This document shows, piece after piece, positions 37,335-45,200 of a DNA stretch of 64,000 nt. Where the stretch lies: positions 4,278,001 to 4,342,000 of the forward strand of contig NZ_JARZAE010000004.1 in NCBI RefSeq assembly GCF_029892095.1. Direction: 5' to 3'. A program made the translations under genes and the position numbers. The stretch comes from Kitasatospora sp. MAP12-44. GTDB lineage: Bacteria; Actinomycetota; Actinomycetes; Streptomycetales; Streptomycetaceae. The notes below the pieces were generated by a model, which saw only the letters and a list, made by a program, of their open reading frames with translations, did not search any database and was not told where the DNA came from. Each line of letters begins with the position of its first letter. The first letter of the stretch is position 1.

Positions 37335-39248
37335 GTGATCAACCAGCCGGCGGGCCCACCCCCGCAGCCGGGCCTTGACCGCGACGGTTCCGCGCCGGAC
37401 CCCGGCCGGGGGCGCCCGCTCCCGCCGGGGTCGGAACGGGCCGTCCGCCGCAGGGCGCCTACCCGCGGGCAGAGCCGGACCCGCCTCACCACCGACCCCG
37501 GCGCCGAGGCCCTGCCCGGCCCGGTCCGGTGGCCGCGCACCCGCGCCCGCCTGCGACTGCGCGCCCCGGCCCGGGTTCGCCCGAACGGACGCAGCCGAAT
37601 GGGCGAACGGCCCCGGCCCGACGGACTCGAACACCCCGGCAGCCGGCACCGGCCCATCGCCCGAACCCAACCGGGCGAGCCGGACCGCCCGGCCGCGCTG
37701 CCCGGCCGCCCGAGCCTGGCCCGGCTGCTGGTCCTGCTCGCCGCGTTCGTCTGCGCGGCCTGCGGCCTGGTGTACGAGCTGGAGCTGGTCGCCCTCGGCG
37801 GCTACCTGCTCGGCGACTCCGTCCGGCAGACCTCGATCGTGCTCTCCGTGATGGTCTTCGCGATGGGCCTCGGCTCCCTGGGGGCCAAGCGCTTCGCGCA
37901 CCGCCCGGCCACCTCCTTCGCCCTGGTCGAGTGCGCGCTGGCGCTGGTCGGCGGGCTCTCCGCGCTCGCGCTCTACAGCTGCTGGGCCTGGCTGGGCCGC
38001 TGCGAGCTGACCATGGTCGCCCTGACCTGTGTGATCGGGATGCTGATCGGCGCCGAGATCCCGCTGCTGATGACGCTGATCCAGCGGATCCGCCAGGAGG
38101 ACGCCGGCCGGGCCGCGGCCGACCTGTTCGCCGCCGACTACGTCGGCGCGCTGGTCGGCGGGCTGGCCTTCCCGTTCCTGCTGCTGCCCGCGTTCGGGCA
38201 GGCCACCGGCGCGCTGCTGACCGGCGCGGTCAACGCGCTGGCCGGCGCCGCAGTGGTGCTCTGGCTCTTCCGGGCCGAGCCGAGCCCGCGCACCCGGCTG
38301 CTGCTCTGGGCCGGCTGCGGGGCGGTGCTGGCCACCCTGGCGGTGGCGGCCGCCGCCACCGGCGCGATCGAGCGGGCCGCCCGGCACGCGCTCTACGGCG
38401 GCCAGGCGCGCCCGGCCGTGCAGAGCCGCTACGGCGAGATCGTGCTGACCGGCTCGCCGCCCCGGGTCCCCGAGCAGGGCTCGCCCCCGACCGACCCGCT
38501 GCGGCTCTACCTGGCCGGCCGGCTCGCGGTCTGCTCCGCCGACGAGTACCGCTACCACGAGGCGCTGGTGCACCCCGCGCTGGCGGGCGGCGCGGACACC
38601 CGGGTGCTGCTGCTCGGCGGCGGCGACGGGCTCGCGCTGCGCGAGGTGCTGCGGCACAGCGGCGTGGCGTCGGTGCTGGTGGTGACCCTCGACCCGGCGC
38701 TGCCCGAGCTGGCCAGGACCGACCCGGGGCTCGCCGCGCTCGGTGAGCACTCCTTCGCGGACACCCGGGTGCGGGTGGTGACCGCCGACCCGCTGGCGTG
38801 GCTGCGCGAGGCCGACCCGGCGCAGTCCTTCGACGCCGTCCTTGCCGACCTGCCCGCGCCCGAACGGGCCGCGCACAGCGAGTACCACTCCACCGAGTTC
38901 TACGGGCTGGCCGCCGCGCGGCTCGGCCCGGGCGGACGGCTGGCGGTGCCGACCGGGACGGGCGGCACCGGGCTGTGGACGGCCGAGGCCGGCCTGCGGG
39001 CGGCGGGGCTGTCCACCGTGCCGTACCCGGTGGCGGGCAGCGGGCCGGCCTGCGACCCGGCGGGCAGCGGCAGCCTGGCCTCGGTGCTGCTCGCGGCCCG
39101 CGGTCCGCAGCCCTCGCTCGGCCTGGCCGCCGACGCACCGGCGCCCCGCTCGCTGACGACCTGGCAGCTGACCGCCTCGGCGGACCTGCTGGCCGCCACC
39201 CGGCCGGAGACCCTTCCCCCGCCCAGCACGCTGCTGAGCCCGCGCTGA
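37335..39248 (+). CDS. Membrane spermidine synthase-like protein
   Basis: The frame from GTG 37335 is 637 residues. The first 125 residues are Arg/Pro/Gly-rich and disordered, so the true start could be later, for example ATG 37599. Then come about seven membrane helices (LLVLLAAFVCAACGLVYELE onward, GMLIGAEIPLLMTLI), and a C-terminal polyamine-aminopropyltransferase domain with VLLLGGGDGLALREVL (SAM-binding glycine loop), LYLAGRLAVCSADEYRYHEA and DAVLADLPAP. Family members transfer aminopropyl groups. In the C-terminal catalytic motif the usual D-x-x-D is LADLPAP, so substrate choice may differ. It lies downstream of DUF2617. Confidence 0.75.
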   Translation: MINQPAGPPPQPGLDRDGSAPDPGRGRPLPPGSERAVRRRAPTRGQSRTRLTTDPGAEALPGPVRWPRTRARLRLRAPARVRPNGRSRMGERPRPDGLEHPGSRHRPIARTQPGEPDRPAALPGRPSLARLLVLLAAFVCAACGLVYELELVALGGYLLGDSVRQTSIVLSVMVFAMGLGSLGAKRFAHRPATSFALVECALALVGGLSALALYSCWAWLGRCELTMVALTCVIGMLIGAEIPLLMTLIQRIRQEDAGRAAADLFAADYVGALVGGLAFPFLLLPAFGQATGALLTGAVNALAGAAVVLWLFRAEPSPRTRLLLWAGCGAVLATLAVAAAATGAIERAARHALYGGQARPAVQSRYGEIVLTGSPPRVPEQGSPPTDPLRLYLAGRLAVCSADEYRYHEALVHPALAGGADTRVLLLGGGDGLALREVLRHSGVASVLVVTLDPALPELARTDPGLAALGEHSFADTRVRVVTADPLAWLREADPAQSFDAVLADLPAPERAAHSEYHSTEFYGLAAARLGPGGRLAVPTGTGGTGLWTAEAGLRAAGLSTVPYPVAGSGPACDPAGSGSLASVLLAARGPQPSLGLAADAPAPRSLTTWQLTASADLLAATRPETLPPPSTLLSPR

Positions 39249-39326
39249 ACGCGCGCGGAACTCGTCGACGCGTCAACCTGGCGCCGTGCCCTCCCACCGT
39301 GCGGGTGGGTCGGTAGGCTCACAGGT

Positions 39327-40346
39327 ATGGAGCATGAGGTTGTCGTCCCGCTGCCGGTCGCGCTCGTCCACAGCGCCCTGCAGGATCCCGCGCTGCTCGC
39401 ACGGTGCGTGCCCGGTCTGAGCACCGACGCGGCCGAGCCCACCGACGGTCGCGCCGTGCGGCGCGCCAGCGGCCCGGGCACCCCCGAGGAGATCAACGGC
39501 CGGCTGCGGGTGCGGATCGGCGGTTCCACGATCACCTACCGCGGCGTGGTCTCGCTGATCCGCAGCGGCGCGGCGGGCGTGCTGACCGCCTTCGCCGAGG
39601 GTCAGGAGGCCCGCGGCGACGGTGAGGTGCTGGCGGCCCTGCGGATCAGCGTCGAGCAGGACGGCGAGGAGCGCACCGTGCTGCGCTTCCGCGGCGACCT
39701 CACGCCGGGCGGCCGGCTCACCGAGTTCGACGAGGCCGCGCTGGCCCTGGCCGGCCGGCGCCTGCTGGACCGCTTCGGCGCCTCGCTGGCCACCGAGGGC
39801 GGCGACACCCCCGAGGCCGAGCCGAGCGCGCCGATCGAGCTCAAGCCGAAGGCCGCGGCGGACGAGGAGACCGAGGGCGACGAGCTGCCCGACGACCTCT
39901 TCGCCGACGACCTCTCCGACCTGATCGCCTTCTCCGACTCCGAGGGCTTCGGCCTCGCCGCCGAGCCCGAGAACCCGGACGACCTGGCCGCCGCCGCTGC
40001 TGCCGGCCGCGGCGCGGAGAGCATGGACGCCCCGTACGGCTACCAGCCGTTCGGCAACGACCCGCTCTCGCCGGACGACGTGCTGGCCGGCCCGGTCCGC
40101 CGCAGCATCGTCGGCCGCTCGGCCGAGGAGGTGGACCACGCCCCGCCGCGCGGCCGCTACGCCCCGGCCCTGCCCGCCCGCAGCGCCCGCGCCCGGGCCG
40201 CCAGCCGCTGGTCCGGCGAGCACGGTGGCGGCGCGCCGGTGGCCGCCCGGGTGCACAACCGCGCGGCGGTGCCCTGGGTGATCGGCGGCAGTGTGGCCCT
40301 GCTCGGCGGAGCGGTCGTGCTGGCCCGCGCGCTGCGCAAGCGCTGA
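39327..40346 (+). CDS. SRPBCC (CoxG-like) protein with C-terminal anchor
   Basis: This 339-residue protein has an N-terminal SRPBCC/CoxG domain of about 150 residues (MEHEVVVPLPVALVHSALQD, LARCVPGL, GRLRVRIGGSTITYRGVVSL). An acidic low-complexity middle (about 160-280) follows, and a single helix near the end (WVIGGSVALLGGAVVLA) with a basic ALRKR tail. Relatives bind hydrophobic ligands; CoxG of CO dehydrogenase loci anchors the enzyme to the membrane. No CO dehydrogenase genes are here. ATG 39327 follows GGCTCACAGGT. It precedes pyrE by 56 bp on the same strand. Confidence 0.75.
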   Translation: MEHEVVVPLPVALVHSALQDPALLARCVPGLSTDAAEPTDGRAVRRASGPGTPEEINGRLRVRIGGSTITYRGVVSLIRSGAAGVLTAFAEGQEARGDGEVLAALRISVEQDGEERTVLRFRGDLTPGGRLTEFDEAALALAGRRLLDRFGASLATEGGDTPEAEPSAPIELKPKAAADEETEGDELPDDLFADDLSDLIAFSDSEGFGLAAEPENPDDLAAAAAAGRGAESMDAPYGYQPFGNDPLSPDDVLAGPVRRSIVGRSAEEVDHAPPRGRYAPALPARSARARAASRWSGEHGGGAPVAARVHNRAAVPWVIGGSVALLGGAVVLARALRKR

Positions 40347-40402
40347 GGCCGCAGCAGGCCACCGGACCCGCCGGGCCCGGGCACGGCCTAGACTGACCAC
40401 TC

Positions 40403-40942
40403 ATGAGCAACGACCGTGACGCCCTGCTGGCGCAGATCAAGAACAAGGCCGTGGTGCACGGCAAGGTCACCCTCTCCTCCGGGCTGGAGGCTGACTACTA
40501 CGTCGACCTGCGCCGCATCACCCTGGACGCCCAGGCGGCGCCGCTGGTCGGCCGGGTCCTGCTGGACACCACCGCGGACCTGGACTACGACGCCGTCGGC
40601 GGTCTCACCCTGGGCGCCGACCCGGTGGCCGCCGCGATGCTGCACGCCGCCGCCGCCCGCGGCCGCGAGCTGGACGCGTTCGTGGTCCGCAAGACCGGCA
40701 AGGCGCACGGCCTGCAGCGCCGGATCGAGGGCCCGGACGTCAAGGGCCGCCGGGTGCTGGCCGTCGAGGACACCTCCACCACCGGCGGCTCGGTGCTGAC
40801 CGCCGTCGAGGCGCTGCGCGAGGCGGGCGCCGAGGTGGTCGGCGTCGCGGTGATCGTCGAGCGCGGTGCCGCTCCGGCCATCGAGGCCGCCGGCCTGCCG
40901 TACTACACCGTCTTCACCGCGCAGGACCTCGACCTCGCCTGA
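40403..40942 (+). CDS. pyrE: Orotate phosphoribosyltransferase
   Basis: This 179-residue cytosolic enzyme makes OMP from orotate and PRPP in UMP synthesis. The PRPP-binding loop VLAVEDTSTTGGS lies near residues 115-127, GGLTLGADPVAAAM near 72, and VRKTGKAHGLQRRIEG forms the flexible catalytic loop with Lys. ATG 40403 is the first start of the frame. The length fits the short actinobacterial form. It stands 56 bp after the SRPBCC gene. A 54-bp perfect palindrome ends the unit. Confidence 0.95.
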   Translation: MSNDRDALLAQIKNKAVVHGKVTLSSGLEADYYVDLRRITLDAQAAPLVGRVLLDTTADLDYDAVGGLTLGADPVAAAMLHAAAARGRELDAFVVRKTGKAHGLQRRIEGPDVKGRRVLAVEDTSTTGGSVLTAVEALREAGAEVVGVAVIVERGAAPAIEAAGLPYYTVFTAQDLDLA

Positions 40943-40980
40943 GACCGACGGTCCAAGCCGCTCGGTCGCACGTTCGGCAC

Positions 40981-41034
40981 AACGGCCGGGGTGGTGCGCT
41001 GTTTCACGTGAAACAGCGCACCACCCCGGCCGTT
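40981..41034 (+). terminator. 54-bp perfect palindrome after pyrE
   Basis: Two 27-bp arms (40981-41007 and 41008-41034) are exact complements without any loop spacer, with TTTCACGTGAAA at the centre. The hairpin begins 38 bp past the stop. It is among the longest perfect stems in the window and could terminate in both directions. Confidence 0.85.
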
Positions 41035-41117
41035 CGCCGTTCCCGGCCTCGCGGACGCCCCGTCAGCGGGGCCATTCCGCCGGGATAAAACCCCCATAGT
41101 GTGACAATCTCGCCCTC

Positions 41118-42947
41118 ATGACAGCCACAGTTCCTTCCTTCGACGACACCGAGGACTTCGCGGACGCCGATCGCGGGTTCATCGACCGTCTCGACCCGGC
41201 CGTGATCACCGCCGCCGACGGCCGTGTGGTCTGGGACAACGACGCCTACGCGTTCCTGGCCGAGGAGTGCCCCGCAACCGCCGACCCCAGCCTCTGGCGG
41301 CAGGGCCGACTCGCCGCCCGGCAGGGCCTCTACCAGGTCACCGAGGGCATCTACCAGGTGCGCGGCCTGGACCTGTCCAATATGACGCTGGTCGAGGGCG
41401 ACCGCGGGGTGATCGTCATCGACCCGCTGATCTCCGCCGAGACGGCCGCCGCCGCCCTCGCGCTCTACCGGCGCAACCGCGGCGACCGTCCGGTCACCGG
41501 GCTGATCTACACCCACTCGCACGGCGACCACTTCGGCGGCGCCCGCGGCGTGCTGCCGCACGGCCATGAACCCGTCCCGGTGATCGCCCCGCGCGGCTTC
41601 CTGGAGCACGCGGTCAGCGAGAACGTCTACGCGGGCACCGCGATGACCCGCCGGGCGGTCTACATGTACGGCACCGCGCTGCCCAAGGAGCCGACCGGGC
41701 AGATCGGCTGCGGCCTGGGGATGGACACCTCGACCGGCACCATCACCCTGATCGCGCCGACGGTGGACATCACCCGCACCGGCCAGCTGGAGACCGTGGA
41801 CGGCGTACGGATCGTCTTCCAGCTCACCCCGGGCACCGAGGCGCCCGCCGAGATGAACTTCCACTTCCCCGACCGCCGGGCCCTGTGCCTGGCCGAGAAC
41901 GCCACCCACACCCTGCACAACGTGCTGACGCTGCGCGGCGCGGTGGTCCGCGACGCCCGGATCTGGGCGCACTACCTGGACGAGGCGCTGACCCTCTTCG
42001 GCGCCGACAGCGAGGTCGCCTTCGCCTCGCACCACTGGCCCACCTGGGGGCAGCAGCGGATCGCCGACTACCTGACCGGCCAGCGCGATGTCTACGCCTA
42101 CCTGCACGACCAGACCCTGCGCCTGCTGAACACCGGCCTGACCGGCGCGGAGATCGCCGAGGAGCTGGCCCTGCCGCCCGAGCTGGCACGCACCTGGGCG
42201 GTCCGCGGCTACTACGGCTCGCTCAGCCACAACGTCAAGGCGATCTACCAGCGCTACATGGGGTGGTACGACGGCAACCCGGCGCACCTGTGGGAGCACC
42301 CGCCGGTCGAGCTGGCCAAGCGCCACACCGACGCGCTGGGCGGCGTGGACGCCGCGGTGGCCAAGGGGATGGAGTACGCGGCGGCCGGCGACCCCCGGTT
42401 CGCGGCGACCCTGCTGAACCACGCGGTCTTCGCCCAGCCCGACCACCAGAAGGCCCGGCTCGCGCTGGCCGAGGTCTACGACTCGCTCGGGCAAGGCGCC
42501 GAGAACGGCACCTGGCGCAACTGCTACCTGACCGCCGCGATGGAGCTGCGCGGCGACCCGGCCACCGTCGACCTGGAGCTGGCCGACCCCGAGATGTCGA
42601 TGGCACTCACCGTGGGCCAGCTGATCGACTCGCTGGCGATCCGGGTCAACGGCCCGCGCGCCTGGGGCAGCAGGCTCACCATCGACTGGCTGGTCGCCGA
42701 GGAGCGGCGCGGCTGGCGGCTGACGCTCTCCAACGGCGCGCTCACCCAGCGCAGCGCGGCGCTGGGCAAGTCGCTCGGACCGGGCCCGGCGGACCTCACG
42801 CTCAAGGCCGGCAAGGCCGAGCTGCTCGGCCTGCTGGCCGGCTCCGGCCTGGAGGGCATCGAGCACAGCGGCGACCCGGCGGCGCTGGAGCGGCTGTTCG
42901 CCCTGCTGGACAGCCCGTCCCCGGACTTCCCGATCGTCACGCCATAG
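41118..42947 (+). CDS. Alkyl sulfatase (SdsA-like metallo-beta-lactamase fold)
   Basis: This 609-residue protein resembles type III alkylsulfatases such as SdsA1. The metal motif THSHGDHFGG lies near residue 132, FPDRRALCLAENATHTLHN near 255 carries the further metal ligands, and YGSLSHNVKAIYQRYMGWYDG near 370 starts the dimerisation domain. An SCP2-like C-terminus from about residue 490 (VNGPRAWGSRLTIDW) matches the family. It hydrolyses primary alkyl sulfates such as SDS to alcohol and sulfate. There is no signal peptide. The ATG at 41118 lacks a clear RBS, so the start is less certain. A convergent hairpin separates it from DedA. Confidence 0.92.
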   Translation: MTATVPSFDDTEDFADADRGFIDRLDPAVITAADGRVVWDNDAYAFLAEECPATADPSLWRQGRLAARQGLYQVTEGIYQVRGLDLSNMTLVEGDRGVIVIDPLISAETAAAALALYRRNRGDRPVTGLIYTHSHGDHFGGARGVLPHGHEPVPVIAPRGFLEHAVSENVYAGTAMTRRAVYMYGTALPKEPTGQIGCGLGMDTSTGTITLIAPTVDITRTGQLETVDGVRIVFQLTPGTEAPAEMNFHFPDRRALCLAENATHTLHNVLTLRGAVVRDARIWAHYLDEALTLFGADSEVAFASHHWPTWGQQRIADYLTGQRDVYAYLHDQTLRLLNTGLTGAEIAEELALPPELARTWAVRGYYGSLSHNVKAIYQRYMGWYDGNPAHLWEHPPVELAKRHTDALGGVDAAVAKGMEYAAAGDPRFAATLLNHAVFAQPDHQKARLALAEVYDSLGQGAENGTWRNCYLTAAMELRGDPATVDLELADPEMSMALTVGQLIDSLAIRVNGPRAWGSRLTIDWLVAEERRGWRLTLSNGALTQRSAALGKSLGPGPADLTLKAGKAELLGLLAGSGLEGIEHSGDPAALERLFALLDSPSPDFPIVTP

Positions 42948-42967
42948 AGCCCCGCCAGACATGGGTA

Positions 42968-42996
42968 GGCCCCCGCCACCAGCGGTGGCAGGGGCC
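42968..42996. terminator. Hairpin between alkylsulfatase and DedA genes
   Basis: Arms GGCCCCCGCCACC-like (42968-42980) and GGTGGCAGGGGCC (42984-42996) pair around AGC with one mismatch. It sits between convergent genes and can serve both. Confidence 0.8.
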
Positions 42997-43010
42997 GAGT
43001 GCGTACGGGG

Positions 43011-43739
43011 TCAGCCGCGGCGGTGGCGGGGACCGGCCTGCACCGCGGCCTCGCCGTCCGCCTCGCCCGCGAAGGCGACGCCGGCCTTGCGCTTCTTGCG
43101 CTCGCGCAGCACCTCGATCAGGATCGGCGAGACCGAGATCAGGATGATCAGCGCCATCGCCGGGATCAGGTACTTGTCGATCACCGGGGCCATCGAGTCG
43201 CCGAAGAAGTAGCCGATGCAGAGCATCGTCTCGGTCCAGGCCAGGCCGCCGACCAGGTTCCAGACGAAGAACTTGCGGGCCGGCATCTCCAGCGTCCCGG
43301 CCACCGGGTTGAGGAAGGTCCGCACGATCGGGATGAAGCGGGCCATCACCACGGCCTTCTCCGGCCCGAACTTCTCGAAGTACTCCTCGGCCTTCAGCAC
43401 GTACTCGCGCTTGAAGATCTTGGAGTCGGGCCGGTCGAAGAGCTTCTTGCCGGCCTTGGCCCCGATCAGGTGGCCCAGCTGCGCGCCGGCCACCGCACAG
43501 AGCGGCGCCGCGATCAGCAGGACGGCGATCGGCATCTGCACGCCGGGGCCGAAGGCCTTGGCCGCCGCACTGGAGGCAGCCACGCCGGCCAGGATCAGCA
43601 GCGAGTCGCCGGGGAGGAAGAAGCCGATCAGCAAGCCGGTCTCGGCGAAGATGATCGCCAGCAGTCCGATCGTCCCGACCGAGGCGACCAACGACTTGGC
43701 ATCCAGGAGGTTGACCGCGAGTTCGGTGGAGTTAGTCAC
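43011..43739 (-). CDS. DedA family membrane protein
   Basis: This 242-residue protein starts at GTG 43739. It has several membrane helices (LIIFAETGLLIGFFLPGDSLL, AVLLIAAPLCAVAGAQLGHL as partial markers) and the DedA core with ETGLLIGFFLPGDSLL, FGPEKAVVMARFIPIVRTFLN and GTLEMPARKF, which includes conserved Arg, Pro and Gly. A basic, Lys-rich C-terminus (RERKKRKAGVAF) faces the cytosol. Known members act in membrane homeostasis, and some flip undecaprenyl phosphate or phospholipids. Substrate here is unknown. It is divergent from fbaA with 340 bp between starts. Confidence 0.9.
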   Translation of the reverse strand: MTNSTELAVNLLDAKSLVASVGTIGLLAIIFAETGLLIGFFLPGDSLLILAGVAASSAAAKAFGPGVQMPIAVLLIAAPLCAVAGAQLGHLIGAKAGKKLFDRPDSKIFKREYVLKAEEYFEKFGPEKAVVMARFIPIVRTFLNPVAGTLEMPARKFFVWNLVGGLAWTETMLCIGYFFGDSMAPVIDKYLIPAMALIILISVSPILIEVLRERKKRKAGVAFAGEADGEAAVQAGPRHRRG

Positions 43740-44079
43740 CGGCGCAGAATAGCGCGGACAGGTGTCCCGCAGCCTTCGGACCCGACGCGGGTCTTATGTG
43801 CGCATCCTCCCTTTCGTCCTCTCCTGCGCACCCTTCTGTCCCGACTGGCGGGCGGGGAGGTGAAGCCGGAGCACGAGTCTGGAAAGATGGCACAGGCGTC
43901 CGGGCCGCGGTCGCACCTCACCCGCCCCCACACCCTCGAGGGGCGGGAAACCGCGCCGGCCGGGGCGTCGTCGCACCCTGGTACAACCGCACCGCCGCGA
44001 ACAGTACCGAGGACGTACACCGACGTACGCGCGCCAGACAGGCCGACCGTACGCCGCACACCGACAGGAGCGGATTCGC
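43740..44079. promoter_or_regulatory. Divergent region between DedA and fbaA
   Basis: A 340-bp stretch between the DedA GTG and the fbaA ATG holds promoters for both. No gene with support is seen. The fbaA side ends with AGGAG about ten bases before the ATG. No clear dyad was found. Confidence 0.5.
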
Positions 44080-45102
44080 ATGCCCATCGCAACTCCCGAG
44101 GTCTACACCGAGATGCTGGACCGGGCCAAGGCGGGCAAGTTCGCCTACCCGGCCATCAACGTCACCTCGACGCAGACGCTGCACGCGGCGCTGCGCGGCT
44201 TCGCCGAGGCCGAGAGCGACGGCATCATCCAGATCTCCACCGGCGGTGCCGAGTTCCTGGGCGGCCAGCACAACAAGGACATGGTGACCGGCGCCGTCGC
44301 GCTCGCCGAGTTCGCGCACATCGTGGCCGTCAAGTACGACATCACGGTCGCCCTGCACACCGACCACTGCCCCAAGGACAAGCTGGACGGCTACGTCCGC
44401 CCGCTGCTCGCGATCTCCGCCGAGCGCGTCGCCAAGGGCCAGAACCCGCTCTTCCAGTCGCACATGTGGGACGGCTCGGCCGAGACGCTGGCCGACAACC
44501 TGGCCATCGGCCAGGAGCTGCTGGCCCAGGCCGCCGCCGCCAAGATCATCCTTGAGGTGGAGATCACCCCGACCGGTGGCGAGGAGGACGGCGTCTCGCA
44601 CGAGATCAACGACTCGCTGTACACCACCGTCAACGACGTGGTCCGCACCGCCGAGGCGCTGGGCCTGGGCGAGAAGGGCCGCTACCTGCTGGCCGCCTCG
44701 TTCGGCAATGTGCACGGCGTCTACAAGCCGGGCAACGTCGTCCTGAAGCCGGAGCTGCTGCGCGAGCTGCAGGACGCGATCGGCGCGCAGTACGGCAAGA
44801 AGGACCCGTTCGACTTCGTCTTCCACGGCGGCTCGGGCTCGTCCGCCGAGGAGATCGCCACCGCGCTGGAGAACGGCGTCGTGAAGATGAACCTCGACAC
44901 CGACACCCAGTACGCCTTCACCCGACCCGTCGCGGACCACATGTTCCGCAACTACGACGGTGTCCTGAAGGTCGACGGCGAGGTCGGCAAGAAGAACACC
45001 TACGACCCGCGCACCTGGGGCAAGCTCGCCGAGGCGGGCATGGCCGCCCGCGTCGTCGAGGCGACCAAGAGCCTGCGCTCGGCCGGCACCCGGCTGAAGT
45101 AG
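44080..45102 (+). CDS. fbaA: Class II fructose-bisphosphate aldolase
   Basis: This 340-residue zinc enzyme of glycolysis and gluconeogenesis cleaves fructose-1,6-bisphosphate. Zinc and active-site segments are visible: ALHTDHCPKDKL near residue 91, ILEVEITPTGGEEDGVSHE near 168, SFGNVHGVYKPGNV near 207, VFHGGSGSSAEEI near 248 and GVVKMNLDTDTQYAF near 266. Length and motifs match the long (class IIA) form used by actinobacteria. ATG 44080 has AGGAG upstream. It is followed by a strong hairpin and is probably monocistronic. Confidence 0.97.
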   Translation: MPIATPEVYTEMLDRAKAGKFAYPAINVTSTQTLHAALRGFAEAESDGIIQISTGGAEFLGGQHNKDMVTGAVALAEFAHIVAVKYDITVALHTDHCPKDKLDGYVRPLLAISAERVAKGQNPLFQSHMWDGSAETLADNLAIGQELLAQAAAAKIILEVEITPTGGEEDGVSHEINDSLYTTVNDVVRTAEALGLGEKGRYLLAASFGNVHGVYKPGNVVLKPELLRELQDAIGAQYGKKDPFDFVFHGGSGSSAEEIATALENGVVKMNLDTDTQYAFTRPVADHMFRNYDGVLKVDGEVGKKNTYDPRTWGKLAEAGMAARVVEATKSLRSAGTRLK

Positions 45103-45110
45103 TCCCGCCG

Positions 45111-45154
45111 CGCGAGAGCCCCGGTCCGGCAACCGCCCGGCCGGGGCTCTCGCG
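45111..45154 (+). terminator. Hairpin terminator after fbaA
   Basis: CGCGAGAGCCCCGG at 45111-45124 pairs perfectly with 45141-45154 around a 16-base loop that can itself pair in part. It begins nine bases after the stop. Confidence 0.85.
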
Positions 45155-45200
45155 CTCGCATATCGTTCGGGTACGGGCAAAATCTTCCCCTAGTCCCGGT

